Part shown: in pieces, positions 8,956 to 17,215 of the stretch
Position numbering within the stretch: the stretch's first letter is position 1
Layout of the letters: the number at the start of each line of letters is the position of its first letter
Assembly: GCF_022427965.1 (NCBI RefSeq)
Contig: NZ_JAKTTI010000004.1
Location: forward strand, 62,001-126,000
Direction: 5' to 3'
Length of the DNA stretch: 64,000 nt
From: Fredinandcohnia quinoae
Lineage (GTDB): Bacteria > Bacillota > Bacilli > Bacillales > Bacillaceae_L
The notes under the pieces: model-generated
Databases searched by the model: none
What the model saw: only the letters and a program-made list of their open reading frames with translations
Told to the model about the DNA's origin: nothing
Made by a program: the position numbers and the translations under genes

Positions 8956-9765
8956 GTGCGATCAATAGGTATACTATTTGGCTCCCTAATTATAGTATTT
9001 GCTTTTAATTTGTTCCTAATCCCACATGATGTGCTTAGTGGTGGTATGAGTGGGATTTCGATCATTCTTGGAATGTTTACACCTTTGAATACAGGGTTTG
9101 CAAACTTCCTATTGAACTTTCCATTATTAGTGATCGGTTATCTAAAGTTAGGAAGAAAATTTGTTATAAACACGATTTTATCTGTGGTTATTATATCAAT
9201 CGGACTTGATATTGTTCCAGTACAGGCGATTGCAGGTGATAGCATCCTTTCATCGATTTTTGGAGGGGCCTTAGCAGGTCTTGGCATCGGGATTGTATTT
9301 CGATCTTCAGGTTCTACAGGGGGATTTGATATAGTTGGGATGCTTGTTGCTAGAAAACGAGATTTTCCAATTGGTACACTCCTATCTGGAATGAACGCAG
9401 TTGTCATTGTGATAAGTGGCTTTCTATTAAATTGGGATTCAGCGCTATATACATTAGTATCGATCTTTGTCACTGGTAAAGTCGTTGATGCTGTATATAC
9501 GAATCACGAAAAACTTACCTTGACGATCATTACTGAAAAAGGTGCAGAAATGAGACCACATCTACTTGCTAATCTCTATCGGGGCTTAACAATTATGGAT
9601 GGCGTTGGCGGCTACTCGAATACGAGCAAAAATATATTAATGGTTGTCATTTCCCGCTACGAACTAACAGAAGTTAAAAATCTCATTGCAGAAATCGACC
9701 CATCCGCATTCGTTAACATAACCGAAACCCTTGAAGTTATGGGTCTCTTCCACCGAGGACATTAA
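8956..9765 (+). CDS. YitT-family membrane protein (DUF161/DUF2179)
   Basis: A 269-residue protein with about five N-terminal membrane spans (residues 1-185) and a soluble DUF2179-type C-terminal domain (about 190-265), the YitT-family layout common in several copies in Bacillus. Conserved segments include GGMSGISIIL and RSSGSTGGFDIV. The molecular role of the family is not established. Start GTG 8956 is supported by TAGGAGGAGGG just upstream. It stands alone, with a terminator at 9774-9806. Confidence 0.88.
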   Translation: MRSIGILFGSLIIVFAFNLFLIPHDVLSGGMSGISIILGMFTPLNTGFANFLLNFPLLVIGYLKLGRKFVINTILSVVIISIGLDIVPVQAIAGDSILSSIFGGALAGLGIGIVFRSSGSTGGFDIVGMLVARKRDFPIGTLLSGMNAVVIVISGFLLNWDSALYTLVSIFVTGKVVDAVYTNHEKLTLTIITEKGAEMRPHLLANLYRGLTIMDGVGGYSNTSKNILMVVISRYELTEVKNLIAEIDPSAFVNITETLEVMGLFHRGH

Positions 9766-9773
9766 GTACAGGT

Positions 9774-9806
9774 CCCTTTTCCACTTTACTTAGGAAAAGG
9801 GTTTTT
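9774..9806 (+). terminator. Rho-independent terminator
   Basis: CCCTTTTCC/GGAAAAGGG 9-bp stem followed by TTTTT, directly after the YitT-like gene. Confidence 0.88.
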
Positions 9807-9910
9807 CTATTGTCCACTTTTTCCGAATTCCAAAAAATAAATTTCTTTCAAAGTGAAGTATAATTACTGCTTATTTTCAGAAACTTAAAAGAGCAGGAAA
9901 GGGAACGAAT

Positions 9911-10669
9911 ATGAGAAAAAACTTTATTATTGGTCTTTTGATTAATTTAATTCTATTTAATGGATGGGCAATCATTCATTTTGAATTGCCATTTTATAAA
10001 TTAGATTTGGCAATTGCAGCTATCTCCATTATTTTGATGAGCATTATACATAATCGCTTTGCATTCTTATATTTGATTACATCTACCCTCGGGTATGGAG
10101 CGTTTATCACAGTATTTGCTTTTGTTAGTAATGTATCTGCTAAAAGTCAATTGGATTATATTTATGAACATTTATTAGTGACAAGCTTTTTATTACTCTT
10201 CTGGATATTAATTCACTATCTAAAAAAAATTAGCTATGAAAACACATCTTTAAAAAAACAGTTAGCACTATTAGAAAAATATGATAAGAGAACGAATATT
10301 TTAACTCCTTATGAATTTATTTACCAAGCAAAGTGGATTATTAAGTCAGCTATCCGCAATGGGCAAGCATGGTTGGTTAAAATAGAAATGACCGACAATA
10401 GAAAACACACAAAGAAAAACTTACAGGAATATTTAGAAACTATTGTTCTTTCATCAGTAAGGGAGCAATTTGATATTGTAACAGCAGTCCCTAAGAAAAT
10501 ATTTTTTATTTTAAAAGATACCGATGAAACAGGGGTTAAGATTGTATTAAATAGAGTTCAGGACAAATTAAAGACGGAATTAAATACCATTAGTCCCCCT
10601 TACGAAGTAAAAATTGAACATATTAAAGATGAAACCACACTTGCTGTCGTAGAGGAGGAACTTCAATGA
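9911..10669 (+). CDS. Membrane protein with degenerate GGDEF domain (YdaK-like)
   Basis: A 252-residue protein with about four or five membrane spans (residues 1-105), a short coiled segment, and a C-terminal domain (about 115-245) with the fold signature of a GGDEF domain but no catalytic motif: where GGDEF should be the sequence reads VPKKI. An arginine sits where an inhibitory RxxD site begins (SVREQFD), with the aspartate one residue out of register. In B. subtilis YdaK a degenerate GGDEF membrane protein binds c-di-GMP and controls an exopolysaccharide operon. The same glycosyltransferase-led context here suggests the same receptor role (inference). Its stop overlaps the next start by 4 nt. 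Confidence 0.8.
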   Translation: MRKNFIIGLLINLILFNGWAIIHFELPFYKLDLAIAAISIILMSIIHNRFAFLYLITSTLGYGAFITVFAFVSNVSAKSQLDYIYEHLLVTSFLLLFWILIHYLKKISYENTSLKKQLALLEKYDKRTNILTPYEFIYQAKWIIKSAIRNGQAWLVKIEMTDNRKHTKKNLQEYLETIVLSSVREQFDIVTAVPKKIFFILKDTDETGVKIVLNRVQDKLKTELNTISPPYEVKIEHIKDETTLAVVEEELQ

Positions 10670-11901
10670 CATGGCCCTTAATGATAACCATGACTTTTTT
10701 CTGGTTATTGCTAATGGTCTATTCAGCTTTGACCATTGCAGGTGTCTGGTATCGTCTCTCCTTTAAATCATCAAAAGAACTTGAACAATATCCAAGTGTG
10801 GCTGTTCTAATTCCTGCGCATAATGAGGGTGTTGTCATTGGTGATACATTACGCGCAATGGCAAGATTAGACTATCCTGGGCATCTAGACATCTACCTAC
10901 TTGATGACAATTCAAAAGATGAAACTGGTGTGATTGCTCAAGAGTTTTCTGAGCTATTTTCACGTATTCATTATATTCCTGTACCGCCAGGAGAACCGAA
11001 AGGAAAATCCCGTGTTCTTAACTACGGATTAAGCATTTCCAGTTCAGAGTATTTCATTGTATATGATGCTGATAACGAACCTGAGCCAGATGCAGTTCGA
11101 TTATTAGTAGAAGCCGCTGAGGGAAATCCAAAGGCCGCTGGAGCGGTAGGCTATGTTAAAACTAAAAACCTTCATGTAAATAGTTTGACACGAATGATTG
11201 CACTAGAATTTCAAGTGTTTCAATTGCTAATGCAGTGTGGAAGATGGGCAATGTTCAAATTAGGTTCACTTGCAGGTACAAATATGTTATTAAAAAGGAG
11301 CGTACTAGAAGATCTTGGAGGCTATGACGTATATGCTTTGGCAGAAGATGCGGAGTTAACCATTCGCGTCACAGCTGCTGGCTATCAACTTCCGGTTATC
11401 CCTTCTTCAAGGACTTGGGAACAAGAACCTGAAAAGGTCAAAACATTTATTAAACAACGGACCCGTTGGCTTACAGGTAATATCTACTTACTTGAAAAGT
11501 CATTACATGATCTCTCCCACTGGAAAGGTAAGACATTTATTCTATCAATTCAACATGTGCTAACCTATCTAGTCTTTGTCCTTTTGCTCTTGTTTTCAGA
11601 TATTTTCTTCATTATGAGTGTAACAGGATATGAGTTACCTCAGATGAGGGCACCTTTATTAATTTTATGGTTTATGAGTTATATCGTTTATACCTCCCAA
11701 TTGCTTAGTGCCATAGTTATTGATCGTAATGTCTCACTTCTTAACGTTTTATTTGTGCTAATTATGTATTTCACCTATGCCCAATTATTTATCATCCTAT
11801 TAATGCGTAGTTTTTCTATTTATATTTGGAGTCGAATTCGCAAGAAAACAATTGGTTGGGATAAGACAGTGCGCTTTGAAACAAAGGGAGATAACGAATG
11901 A
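10666..11901 (+). CDS. Family-2 glycosyltransferase, polysaccharide synthase (YdaM-like)
   Basis: A 411-residue membrane glycosyltransferase. It has an N-terminal span (about 5-28), a GT2 catalytic domain with nucleotide-sugar aspartates (LLDDNSKDET and YDADNEPEPD), the acceptor-side LAEDAELTIR motif and the processive-synthase QRTRW signature, then three or four C-terminal spans. These are hallmarks of cellulose- or poly-GlcNAc-type synthases. It is translationally coupled on both sides (ATGA overlaps) to the degenerate GGDEF gene and the GH8-like gene. It corresponds best to B. subtilis YdaM. The sugar polymerised cannot be read from sequence. Confidence 0.9.
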   Translation: MTWPLMITMTFFWLLLMVYSALTIAGVWYRLSFKSSKELEQYPSVAVLIPAHNEGVVIGDTLRAMARLDYPGHLDIYLLDDNSKDETGVIAQEFSELFSRIHYIPVPPGEPKGKSRVLNYGLSISSSEYFIVYDADNEPEPDAVRLLVEAAEGNPKAAGAVGYVKTKNLHVNSLTRMIALEFQVFQLLMQCGRWAMFKLGSLAGTNMLLKRSVLEDLGGYDVYALAEDAELTIRVTAAGYQLPVIPSSRTWEQEPEKVKTFIKQRTRWLTGNIYLLEKSLHDLSHWKGKTFILSIQHVLTYLVFVLLLLFSDIFFIMSVTGYELPQMRAPLLILWFMSYIVYTSQLLSAIVIDRNVSLLNVLFVLIMYFTYAQLFIILLMRSFSIYIWSRIRKKTIGWDKTVRFETKGDNE

Positions 11902-12914
11902 AAGTGCGGAAATTACAATGGGGATTAGTTATTCTAGTCATTTTTATATTCATTAGTGTAGGCTTTTACTTTTATATAGAAAAAGGTAGAAAAATCGATA
12001 ATAAAGTGTTGAGTACTGTCAAAAACCATTATACGAAAGTTGAAAACGGATTGATTCATGCTTATCCAGATCAGTCCGAATCTCAATATCTTTCCGAAAG
12101 TATTGGATTGTACATGGAGTACTTAATTGAAAGTAAAAATAAGGAGGCATTTGATGAGCTTTATTATGCTTTCCAGCAACATTTTATTGTTACAAAAAGA
12201 GGAAAAACATTTATCAAATGGCAACTAGATGATCAAACGAACACAAATGCATTAATTGATGATGTCCGTATTGTAGCTGCACTGCAGCGAGCTAGTGATA
12301 TTTTTCATGAACCAACGTATAAACAACTAGCGGTGAATATTCGGGATACACTCACATTCGTTCAAAAAAAAGACGGCTACTATACTGATTTCTATGATTG
12401 GTCCTTTGAAAAACCTGCTGCACGAATAACATTAAGTTATTTAACCAGTGACTTTTTCTCGCTTTTTCCAAATACTGAGCAAACAAAAGAACTACTTATT
12501 TTACCAGGCTATACTGAAGTATTTTTTCCAGAGTACTATAATATTGATGAAAAATCTTATGTAAAAAGTGAAACCGTCCATATGATTGATCAATTACTAA
12601 TTTCACGTAATCGGAATAATATTGGCTGTAACTCGGATGTATTTAATGAATGGCTTATGAAGGAATGGATGACAAGCCACAAGCTATACGGACAATATAA
12701 TCGTCACACCTTGCAGCCAGCAGTTTCGTATGAGTCACTGTCAGTATACTATTATTTGCATGATTACTTTGTACAATTCAATAAGCAGAAGATGGCTGAT
12801 GAAGTAATGGACCGAGCAAAACAATTAGCCGGCAACCCAGTCCAACAAAATGCCCACTTCTTTGATTATATTCACTATCAATTATTAGAAACTAGCCGAT
12901 TTCAAAAAAGATAG
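11898..12914 (+). CDS. GH8-like membrane-anchored glycosidase (YdaJ-like)
   Basis: A 338-residue protein with an N-terminal membrane anchor (residues 8-28) and a helical-barrel domain resembling glycoside hydrolase family 8. The SESIGLYMEYL segment holds a candidate acid glutamate, and DDVRIVAAL holds an aspartate typical of these enzymes. B. subtilis YdaJ, in the same operon type, is such a protein and may trim the exopolysaccharide. No homologues of YdaL (deacetylase-like) or YdaN (BcsB-like) are present here, so this is a reduced operon. It overlaps the glycosyltransferase gene by 4 nt and ends at a strong terminator. Confidence 0.8.
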   Translation: MKVRKLQWGLVILVIFIFISVGFYFYIEKGRKIDNKVLSTVKNHYTKVENGLIHAYPDQSESQYLSESIGLYMEYLIESKNKEAFDELYYAFQQHFIVTKRGKTFIKWQLDDQTNTNALIDDVRIVAALQRASDIFHEPTYKQLAVNIRDTLTFVQKKDGYYTDFYDWSFEKPAARITLSYLTSDFFSLFPNTEQTKELLILPGYTEVFFPEYYNIDEKSYVKSETVHMIDQLLISRNRNNIGCNSDVFNEWLMKEWMTSHKLYGQYNRHTLQPAVSYESLSVYYYLHDYFVQFNKQKMADEVMDRAKQLAGNPVQQNAHFFDYIHYQLLETSRFQKR

Positions 12915-12946
12915 ACATTGGGGCATCCCATGTCTATCTTTTTTTG
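12910..12946 (+). terminator. Rho-independent terminator of the exopolysaccharide operon
   Basis: AGATAGACAT/ATGTCTATCT stem with a GC inner portion and a seven-T tail. It begins within the last codon or two of the GH8-like gene. Confidence 0.9.
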
Positions 12947-12954
12947 CAATAGAT

Positions 12955-13395
12955 TTATTTCATTATTTCATCCAAACTCATATCATCAGCGTAAAGAACA
13001 TAGTATTTTCCATCTACTTCTTTTAGCAGCCATAAAAATACTTCTCCCTCATCTTCACTTATTTCCTCAGCTACAAGCTCCCAATCGTCACCATATTCCT
13101 CAGTAATTCCATCTAAAGTTTCTTTATTCAAGTTACTTTTCTTAATCTTAGAGAATTTCATCTTTTCAACCCCACCCTTATCAACTACGGTTGAGGCGAA
13201 TTCTTCCATTGCGCTTAATTGGCTCCCGCTAATTTCATCAAATTGCGAGGTGATTTTTGAAAATGTATCAAGATCATTTTCAGCTGCAGCATTATACAAA
13301 TCTTTAACTGTATTAACTGGATTGTTGCCAAGGCTAGAACATGCTCCTAATAATAAAATTGAAGCAGCTAGCGGAATAAATAGTACTTTTTTCAC
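12955..13395 (-). CDS. Lipoprotein, DUF4878-like
   Basis: A 146-residue secreted lipoprotein. GTG 13395 is the chosen start: AGGAG sits just upstream and the following residues form a signal peptide ending in lipobox LLLGAC. A longer in-frame reading to 13524 lacks these. The mature part (VNTVKDLYNAAAENDLDTF, then a C-terminal half with VFLWLLKEVDGKYYV) resembles the NTF2-like DUF4878 family of small lipoproteins. Role unknown. It faces the exopolysaccharide operon convergently. Confidence 0.75.
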   Translation of the reverse strand: MKKVLFIPLAASILLLGACSSLGNNPVNTVKDLYNAAAENDLDTFSKITSQFDEISGSQLSAMEEFASTVVDKGGVEKMKFSKIKKSNLNKETLDGITEEYGDDWELVAEEISEDEGEVFLWLLKEVDGKYYVLYADDMSLDEIMK

Positions 13396-13592
13396 CTTGT
13401 TTTCTCCTCTTCTTGATGTAATAAATTGTATAAATAAGTTCGTCAACTGCAATATTTTAACATATAAAAAGAGGAAAAATAAGCTAATTATGATATGTAA
13501 ATTATTCCAATTATAGAAGAGCATTATTTCATGATGGGGCTTGGAACTACTGCTAGCTATTGATTAGGAGCATAACAGAAATAGATGTTAAA

Positions 13593-13631
13593 GGCCTGTT
13601 CCCTAATGTAATATGCACTAGAGAGCAGGCC
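13593..13631 (-). terminator. Possible terminator after SDR gene
   Basis: GGCCTG/CAGGCC outer stem with a long, partly paired interior, directly downstream of the minus-strand SDR gene. The T-run is poor. Confidence 0.4.
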
Positions 13632-13645
13632 ATTGAATGTAAGAG

Positions 13646-14404
13646 TTAATAAGCAGTCCAGCCACCATCTGCAGTAATGACAGTACCGTTAACAAAGCTA
13701 GAGTCATCTGACCCTAAGAAAAGAGCAACTGTTGCAATTTCCTCAGATTCACCAGAGCGTGGATTATTTCCAGATCCACTCATGGCTCGTTCCATTCCAA
13801 ATTTATTCGGGTTATTCATCGTTGTTCCAATATTTGTATTAACACCACCTGGTGCGATTACATTACAGCGTATTCCTTCCATTGCATATTGGAAACCTAC
13901 ATTTTTCGTCAAACCAATTACAGCATGCTTGGATGCAGTATATGCAGCACCCGCACGTGAACCATGTAATCCTCCAACTGATGCATTATTAACAATTACA
14001 CCACTCTTTTTTTCTAAAAATATTGGTAAGGCTTTGCGAATCGCTCTCATTGTTCCCGTTGTATTAACTGCAATAACTCGTTCCCATAATTCATCTGTTA
14101 CATCTACTGCAGGAACAAAATTATCCATAATCCCAGCGTTATTCACTAATATATCCAATGTGCCATATTTCTTCACAGCTGTATCTACCATATTACCTAC
14201 ATCATCTTCACTTGCAACATTAACAACCACAGCTGTTGCCTCTCCACCAGCATCGATTATTTCTTGTGTTACTGCATGTACTGACTCTTCATTTAAATCA
14301 GCAGCAACAACCTTTGCACCTTCCTTCGCATACAATAAAGCAATTGCTCTTCCCATTCCAGACCCTGCACCTGTAACGATAGCTACCTTGTTTTCTAGCT
14401 TCAT
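13646..14404 (-). CDS. Short-chain dehydrogenase/reductase
   Basis: A 252-residue classical SDR with the NAD(P)-binding TGAGSGMG motif at about residues 11-18, NNAG at about 87-90, a catalytic serine in NNASVGG, the YTASK active site and an ADGGWTAY tail. It is clearly related to the SDR at 44901-45662, sharing DELWERV, PIFLEK, YTASKHAV and the GGW/FGW-(T/S)AY end. Substrate unknown. Start ATG 14404 has GGAGGTG upstream. It is not in an obvious operon, and the other SDR copy sits beside steroid-dehydrogenase-like genes. Confidence 0.92.
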   Translation of the reverse strand: MKLENKVAIVTGAGSGMGRAIALLYAKEGAKVVAADLNEESVHAVTQEIIDAGGEATAVVVNVASEDDVGNMVDTAVKKYGTLDILVNNAGIMDNFVPAVDVTDELWERVIAVNTTGTMRAIRKALPIFLEKKSGVIVNNASVGGLHGSRAGAAYTASKHAVIGLTKNVGFQYAMEGIRCNVIAPGGVNTNIGTTMNNPNKFGMERAMSGSGNNPRSGESEEIATVALFLGSDDSSFVNGTVITADGGWTAY

Positions 14405-14531
14405 AAAAGCACCTCCAAAATGATTGTATCTTCTTACAATTCTATTATAATCTATTAAATTATGTTTGTTCAGTATTTCACAAATACTTCATAAATTAAT
14501 TTTTATTGCGATAAGCTAGGCATTTTGTACT

Positions 14532-14631
14532 AATGACCGTATTTTTGGAATAACGGCCGTATTTTCGGATTAACGACCGTATTTCTGGAATAACGACCGT
14601 ATTTTCTGAATAACGACCGTATTCCTTAGGA
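14532..14631. repeat. Five 20-bp tandem repeats
   Basis: Five head-to-tail 20-bp units, each starting AAYGRCCGTATTT (for example AACGACCGTATTTCTGGAAT), at 14532, 14552, 14572, 14592 and 14612. Units differ at a few positions, and the last diverges at its end. They lie in the 355-bp gap between the SDR and the OmpA-like gene; the rest of that gap shows nothing coding. Similar ACGGCCGTWTTTCC intergenic repeats occur in Bacillaceae. No function is visible. Confidence 0.9.
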
Positions 14632-14759
14632 ACGCACCTATCTCAAAAGAATTATCATCGATATTACAAAAAAAACGATCAATCTATGACTCTATTTCCA
14701 TAGAAGTCCAGATTTATATAGGTTTTTATCCAAAACCTCTCTTTCCACTCCGATAATAC

Positions 14760-15455
14760 CTAGGATTTTGGCTCAATTGCTAATTCTACACGCCTATTCT
14801 TCTGACGACCTTCTTCGGTATCATTAGATTCAATTGGACTTGTCTTTCCATGACCAAAAGTAGCAAATTGGATATGATCTAATTCACCGGCATCTTCGAA
14901 AAAGGCTTTAACTGCGGCTGCACGACGCTTCGATAGGTCTAAATTATATTCATCTGTTCCCTTACTATCTGTATGACCATGAATTTCCATCTTTGCACCC
15001 TTTAAATCACGTAGAGCCTGGACGACTTCCCCCAGCACCTCTTTGGCTTCAGGCTTTAACTGATCCTTGTCGAAATCGAATAAAAAGGTTTCATTAATTT
15101 GAAGCATGACAACCTCTTCATCTTCTTCAATCTCCACTTTTTCTCCAGGAGTTATCGGTGTCCCAGACCATGGTTCACCACTCCATGCGGAACCTTCCCA
15201 TGATTCACCCGACCATGCTTTGCCACTCCATGAATTTCCACTCCACGCTTTGCCGCTCCAAGCTCCTACCGATGATTTCTTTGATTCTTTATCATCCTCA
15301 GAGGATTTCTTTTTATCTTTTTCTGGTTTGTCTTCCTTATCGGTTACTTCCTCTTGCTTCTCTTGCACCTTTTCTTTACTGTCTCCTTCGCTACTACAAC
15401 CAACAATTAGAACGCATAAACCTAATAATACAATTCCCAATTTTAATTGCTTCAT
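14760..15455 (-). CDS. OmpA-like lipoprotein with W-S-G repeats
   Basis: A 231-residue lipoprotein with signal peptide and lipobox (LIVGC), a highly charged Lys/Glu/Asp linker, and a stretch of about seven pentapeptides of the form (K/N/E)-(A/S/P)-W-S-G. A C-terminal OmpA/MotB-type peptidoglycan-binding domain follows, with FDFDKDQLKPEA, the HGHTDSKGTDEYN motif carrying the diaminopimelate-contact aspartate, LSKRRA, and GHGKTSP...QKNRRVEL. OmpA domains are typical of Gram-negative outer-membrane proteins but also occur in some Bacillus lipoproteins. The protein probably links membrane to wall. Start ATG 15455 is placed by AAGGGG upstream. The Trp-rich repeat is unusual. Confidence 0.85.
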   Translation of the reverse strand: MKQLKLGIVLLGLCVLIVGCSSEGDSKEKVQEKQEEVTDKEDKPEKDKKKSSEDDKESKKSSVGAWSGKAWSGNSWSGKAWSGESWEGSAWSGEPWSGTPITPGEKVEIEEDEEVVMLQINETFLFDFDKDQLKPEAKEVLGEVVQALRDLKGAKMEIHGHTDSKGTDEYNLDLSKRRAAAVKAFFEDAGELDHIQFATFGHGKTSPIESNDTEEGRQKNRRVELAIEPKS

Positions 15456-15620
15456 TTTACTCATCCCCTTAAAAAAACACTTACTTTTCATTATCCTATA
15501 TTAAATGTCCGCATCGAAACTTACTTTAGATGGAAAATATATAGGTATTTCTGTTTAGTTACTGTTGATAAAAGCCCCTCCACCACAAAAGCCCCACTAC
15601 TTTTTTCCTTCATCAAAAAA

Positions 15621-15644
15621 CAGTACCCCATCTTTGGGGTACTG
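15621..15644 (-). terminator. Terminator after SstT-like gene
   Basis: CAGTACCCC/GGGGTACTG perfect 9-bp stem with a six-T tail in the minus direction, just past the symporter stop. Confidence 0.88.
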
Positions 15645-15653
15645 CTTTGTTAT

Positions 15654-16892
15654 CTATGCTACTTTATTAATCTCTATTTTTTTACCTTCTTTTCGCCACT
15701 CTTTATATTCAGCTGCTGCTGTGAATAGTACGTCTGTAGATGAATTAAGTGCTGTTTCAAATGAATCTTGTAAGACACCGATAATAAAGCCTACTCCCAC
15801 CACTTGCATTGCAACATCGTCTGGGATTCCGAATAAGCTACACGCTAGAGGAATCAGTAATAATGATCCTCCTGCAACCCCTGAAGCACCACAAGCACAT
15901 ACAGCTGATAATACGCTAAGAATAACGGCTGTAGGCAGATCCACTTGAATCCCCAACGTATGAACTGCTGCAAGAGTCAACACAGAGATCGTAACAGCAG
16001 CACCTGCCATGTTGATGGTTGCACCTAATGGAATGGATACTGAATAACTATCCTTATTCAAACCGAGATTTTCGCATAATTTCATATTTACAGGAATGTT
16101 AGACGCCGAGCTTCGAGTAAAGAATGCAGTAATTCCACTTTCCTTTAAGCACTTGAACACAAGTGGAAATGGATTTTGTCTAATAAATACAAACACAATG
16201 AGTGGATTGACCACCAAAGCTACAAAGATCATACATCCAATTAATACAAAAAGTAGGTTCCTATAGTCTAACAAGGACTCAATTCCATTTGCTGTAATCG
16301 ATTCAAATACGAGTCCCATAATTCCAAATGGGGCTAACTTAATCACCCAAGTAACCATTTTAGAAATAGCATCAGAAAAATTAGAAATTAAGGTTTTTGT
16401 CGAATCAGCGGCATTTCTTAAAGCCAAGCCAAGGAGAACAGCCCAAGCTAAAATACCAATATAGTTTCCATTGAAAATTGCCTTCACTGGGTTATCTACA
16501 ATATTCAATAGCAATGTTTTAAGAACCTCAACTACACCGCTAGGAGGTGTCACACCTTCAGCACCTTTTACAAGTGTTAAGCTTACTGGAAAAATAAAAC
16601 TCACAATAACAGCAATTAATCCCGCTAAAAAAGTTCCTAAAAGATATAGTATGATTACGGATTTCATATTCGTTTGCTGGCCACTTTTGGGCTGTGCAAT
16701 GGCTGACATTACCAAAAAGAGCACCAATACAGGCGCAATTGCCTTCAATGCACCTACAAATAAAGAGCCAAATATAGCGATTGGCTTTGCTGTTTCAGGG
16801 ATCGCTAAAGCTAGGATAATACCAATAATCAAACCGATAATGATTTGTTTAACTAGGCTCAATTGATTCCACTTTTTCAATAAACTTTTCAT
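15654..16892 (-). CDS. Dicarboxylate/amino-acid:cation symporter (SstT-like)
   Basis: A 412-residue polytopic membrane protein of the DAACS family. It best matches the Na+/serine-threonine symporter SstT: N-terminal [14 protein letters not shown], the serine-rich re-entrant loop [12 protein letters not shown], and [14 protein letters not shown]. Length is normal for SstT. Start ATG 16892 is preceded by GGGGGAG. Transported substrate (Ser/Thr) is inferred from family resemblance. Monocistronic, with its own terminator. Confidence 0.85.
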   Translation of the reverse strand: MKSLLKKWNQLSLVKQIIIGLIIGIILALAIPETAKPIAIFGSLFVGALKAIAPVLVLFLVMSAIAQPKSGQQTNMKSVIILYLLGTFLAGLIAVIVSFIFPVSLTLVKGAEGVTPPSGVVEVLKTLLLNIVDNPVKAIFNGNYIGILAWAVLLGLALRNAADSTKTLISNFSDAISKMVTWVIKLAPFGIMGLVFESITANGIESLLDYRNLLFVLIGCMIFVALVVNPLIVFVFIRQNPFPLVFKCLKESGITAFFTRSSASNIPVNMKLCENLGLNKDSYSVSIPLGATINMAGAAVTISVLTLAAVHTLGIQVDLPTAVILSVLSAVCACGASGVAGGSLLLIPLACSLFGIPDDVAMQVVGVGFIIGVLQDSFETALNSSTDVLFTAAAEYKEWRKEGKKIEINKVA

Positions 16893-17084
16893 AGATGCTC
16901 CCCCTAGATTCCATCATAAGAATACAATTGTATTCGTTGTAAATACAATAATACTAATTTTTTTGATATATTACAATATTATTATTTTGTTAAAATTACC
17001 CTTTTTCTAAAAATAACTTCCCCTTTTCGCTACTTTTATAGGAGCTGTTTTACTACCAGTTGTTGAGGAATAAGGCGATCAAAC

Positions 17085-17109
17085 TTAGTTTATACACTAG
17101 ATAAACTAA
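17085..17109. promoter_or_regulatory. XylR-operator-like inverted repeat
   Basis: A 25-bp element with perfect 9-bp arms TTAGTTTAT and ATAAACTAA around a 7-nt spacer. Length, arm sequence and spacing match the Bacillus xyl operator plan (TTAGTTTGT...CAAACTAA). It lies 107 bp upstream of the histidine kinase start in the 323-bp gap after the symporter, and a xylR gene is 10 kb away. Suggests XylR control of the two-component/ABC genes (inference). Confidence 0.6.
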
Positions 17110-17215
17110 TGTTTAAAAATATTTTGAAGAGTGGTAAAATTGAACTAAGATTCATTCACTTACATAACGAATGCTACGTGAGCATCACCTATTTTACATA
17201 GAAAGGCGACTACCA

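Noticed and set aside
13677-14423. 248-residue plus-strand reading opposite the SDR gene
   Set aside because: Antisense shadow; the minus frame has all SDR motifs and a ribosome site.
14532-14631. CRISPR array
   Set aside because: Units are contiguous 20-mers without spacers, and no cas genes are present.
15106-15504. Plus-strand readings of about 100-130 residues opposite the OmpA-like gene
   Set aside because: Low-complexity His/Leu/Ser products created by the W-S-G repeat codons on the other strand.
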